Notes under the pieces: generated by a model | What the model was told of the DNA's origin: nothing | The model's input: only the letters and a program-made list of their open reading frames with translations | Databases searched by the model: none | Shown here: positions 62,435 through 64,000 of the stretch, in pieces | Layout: every line of letters begins with the position of its first letter | How positions within the stretch are numbered: the first letter of the stretch is position 1 | From: Paraburkholderia sp. PGU19 | Lineage (GTDB): Bacteria; Pseudomonadota; Gammaproteobacteria; Burkholderiales; Burkholderiaceae | DNA: 64,000 nt | Assembly: GCF_013426915.1 (NCBI RefSeq) | Contig: NZ_AP023181.1 | Span: 1,426,001-1,490,000, forward strand | Direction of reading: 5' to 3' | Made by a program: the position numbers and the translations under genes

Positions 62435-62964
62435 AGCGCAAGGACGCTTTTGCCGTCAAAACAGGGTTGCCGCCTGCGCCATTAACAGACGATTACATTT
62501 GTTTCGAGTGGACGACGTTTGCTGCTGCGGCCCCGTTTTACGCCGGGCGGTTTGCGTGGGGTCGGGGCGCCGCCGCGTCCCTTTGCACTCGATCATGGCC
62601 CGCTCGCGGCGAGTGACCGCTTACTGAGCGCAGCTGGCGGGGCTCAAAATTGCCGCGATAACGCCAACGGCCCAAACCCATCTGATTGAGCTAGCGCGGA
62701 TCGATACGTCGAATTGTGTGCCCCGCTTAGAGAACGCGGTTCAGAAATCAGCACTTTATAGACAAGTGGACTCGACGATTTACGCGCCACGGCGTGCAAC
62801 CGCACGTGGCACTCGCGGCCCACAATGAACCGTGCAAGTCGGTCGTCGCAACCGGCGCCTGCCAGCCGCGAAACTATGGCGGCCGGCGCAGTCGCAGTTG
62901 CTCTTGCGCCCTTTACGATTCAAGCGCTTATTCGCTTGCGCTCACCTGCGCCGGGGTGTGATCC
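62435..62964. other. 530-base gap with no supported gene
   Basis: Short Arg-rich frames only. The promoter of the PBP gene should lie near its left end; the rest shows no recognised structure. Confidence 0.45.
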
Positions 62965-63276
62965 TTAATTGCTAGCCGGCGACTTGGTGGTCGGGGTTGC
63001 AAGTGTATTGTTGGTCTTGGGAGCCGGCGTCGAGCTGTTGTTCGGACCCTGCTGCATGCCCGAGTTCGGCGAGCCGACGCTCATGCCGCTGTCCGAACTG
63101 GTGGTGCCAGGCGTGCCGTAGCCGCTCGTCGAATCGTTCATCTGGTTTGTTGCCGGACTGGACGTGCTGCCATGGCTCGACGAGTTGCCAGTGCCACCCG
63201 CTGTCTGTGCATAAGCGCCGCCCGACAGCGCGAGCGCCGCGACGGCCGCGATTAGTGCGCTGGTTGCCTTGTTCAT
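62965..63276 (-). CDS. Small exported Ser/Thr/Asn-rich protein
   Basis: A 103-residue protein with a signal peptide (MNKATSALIAAVAALALSGG, cleavage about 22-24) and a low-complexity mature part rich in Ser, Thr, Asn, Gly and Pro, including SGYGTPGTT. A clear GGAGGA ribosome site precedes ATG at 63276. The GYG element is shared with the DUF4148 proteins, but the core is missing. Function unknown. Confidence 0.72.
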   Translation of the reverse strand: MNKATSALIAAVAALALSGGAYAQTAGGTGNSSSHGSTSSPATNQMNDSTSGYGTPGTTSSDSGMSVGSPNSGMQQGPNNSSTPAPKTNNTLATPTTKSPASN

Positions 63277-63508
63277 GATCCGTTCCTCCTTGATTGAACT
63301 GGAATATCGACGCAGACGATCACCGTCTGCTCGACCATGAATCGAGCAATCACTATGCCGCGCTCTTATCCGCACTAAAGCGATATGCGTCGCAGATCCA
63401 GGCCTGATGCGACCGGCAGCAATCGACCCAAAACGGTGAGACGGAGTAATGGGGTGCGACGCTCAGACACTGTCCACAGTACAGGCCATTAGCTACAGCG
63501 GATGCACC

Positions 63509-64000
63509 TCAACTTTCCAGAATGCTCTCCCACGCGCCCGATCGCGCCGAGCGGAATACGGCGTCGATCACTCGCATATTTGCGCGCGCATCTTCTAGCG
63601 GAATAGCCTGCTGGGTTCCACTCAATATCGCCTCCGCGAACGTGGCGGCTGCGACACCATATTGATCGCACGCCGGGAGTTCCAGCCAGCGATCAGTCCC
63701 GACACCAGCACCTGTGTTTTCACTCACTAACAGACGCGTCAGTCGATCGTTTGGTGCATTGAATGGAATCTCGACTTCGATCCGCCCCTTGGTCCCGTGA
63801 AATTGCATCCGCTGATACGGGTGGGTCTGAGTCGAGTAAAAGAAACTCGCCTGCACACCGTCGAAGTCCATCAGCACGGAGCCAAGCCGGTCCACGTCGA
63901 ATACTGGGTCCTGCTCCATCAGGGCAACCACGCGCGTCGGCTCAGACCTGGTAACGAAGCGTGATGTTGTGATCGGGTAACAACCAATATCGAGCAGACC
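63509..64000 (-). CDS. Gfo/Idh/MocA oxidoreductase, C-terminal part (cut by window end)
   Basis: The frame is open to the last base of the window, where it reads GLLDIGCYPI, the family motif that marks the substrate-side active site. The 163 visible residues make most of the C-terminal domain (DFDGVQASFFYSTQTHPYQR; QFHGTKGRIEVEIPFN). The N-terminal Rossmann part lies beyond the window. It should be a sugar or polyol dehydrogenase. Confidence 0.85.
   Translation of the reverse strand, partial: GLLDIGCYPITTSRFVTRSEPTRVVALMEQDPVFDVDRLGSVLMDFDGVQASFFYSTQTHPYQRMQFHGTKGRIEVEIPFNAPNDRLTRLLVSENTGAGVGTDRWLELPACDQYGVAAATFAEAILSGTQQAIPLEDARANMRVIDAVFRSARSGAWESILES

Noticed and set aside
61049..62485. 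478-codon frame antisense to the PBP gene
   Set aside because: Shadow frame; Arg/Glu/His-rich and domain-free.

Overview
The window is a GC-rich stretch of a proteobacterial chromosome or megaplasmid. The gene families point to Burkholderiaceae, most likely Paraburkholderia, Caballeronia or a close relative: DUF4148 exported proteins, dense LysR/GntR/MFS content, XapX, DUF1275 and TIGR03118 proteins, and an HU protein of Burkholderia type. No rRNA, tRNA, CRISPR array, prophage or replication origin was seen. The content is accessory (catabolism, transport, efflux, small exported proteins) rather than core, which suits a secondary replicon. The assignment is inferred from protein families only.

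Layout. 1-8.3 kb: the end of an MFS gene, a DUF2784 protein, a LysR regulator with an MFS efflux gene, then a GntR-controlled locus (MFS plus amidohydrolase on one side, an ACS-type MFS on the other) with twin palindromic operators. 8.6-10.3 kb: an orphan membrane protein and a LysR regulator. 10.4-17.9 kb: the most unusual block, three thiamine-diphosphate enzymes in one orientation (acetolactate synthase large subunit, DXS, 2-oxoglutarate dehydrogenase E1) with an ArsR-type regulator between the last two; their usual partner subunits are absent. 18.5-21.8 kb: a GlxA-type regulator, Mug DNA glycosylase, a LysR regulator, and a metal-chaperone-like protein without its CxxC. 22.3-26.9 kb: a tripartite EmrB/EmrA/NodT efflux operon and a small exported protein. 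27.1-30.8 kb: a TPR-glycosyltransferase-like protein and a cyclic-nucleotide-binding/thioredoxin-reductase-like fusion.

30.8-39.0 kb: a minus-strand cluster (AhpD-like protein, YcaC-like hydrolase, XapX, YtcJ-like amidohydrolase, DoxX, exported VOC protein, DUF1275, porin-like protein) facing a divergent TrmB-type regulator. 39.3-40.4 kb: an IS630-family element with a -1 frameshift site, inserted into the 3' end of a TIGR03118 gene. 42-47 kb: mostly small exported or orphan proteins, a DUF4118 sensor fragment and HU, with long gaps.

47.2-52.9 kb: a hydantoin/pyrimidine-type catabolic operon (MFS, arylmalonate-decarboxylase/maleate-isomerase-like protein, dihydropyrimidinase, hydantoin-racemase-like protein) with a divergent GntR/FCD regulator, a clear palindromic operator and a DUF3830 protein. 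53.1-57.9 kb: a carbohydrate locus with a rare fusion of a DNA-binding domain to a solute-binding domain, divergent from an orphan ribose-type binding protein, a hydroxypyruvate-isomerase-like enzyme and an inositol-dehydrogenase-like enzyme. 58.4-64 kb: small exported proteins, an ester-cyclase-like protein, a PBP1A-type penicillin-binding protein and the C-terminal part of a Gfo/Idh/MocA oxidoreductase cut by the window end.

Working logic: most blocks are self-contained transport-plus-catabolism modules, each with its own regulator read divergently. The ThDP-enzyme block does not fit that pattern and is the best candidate for an undescribed system.
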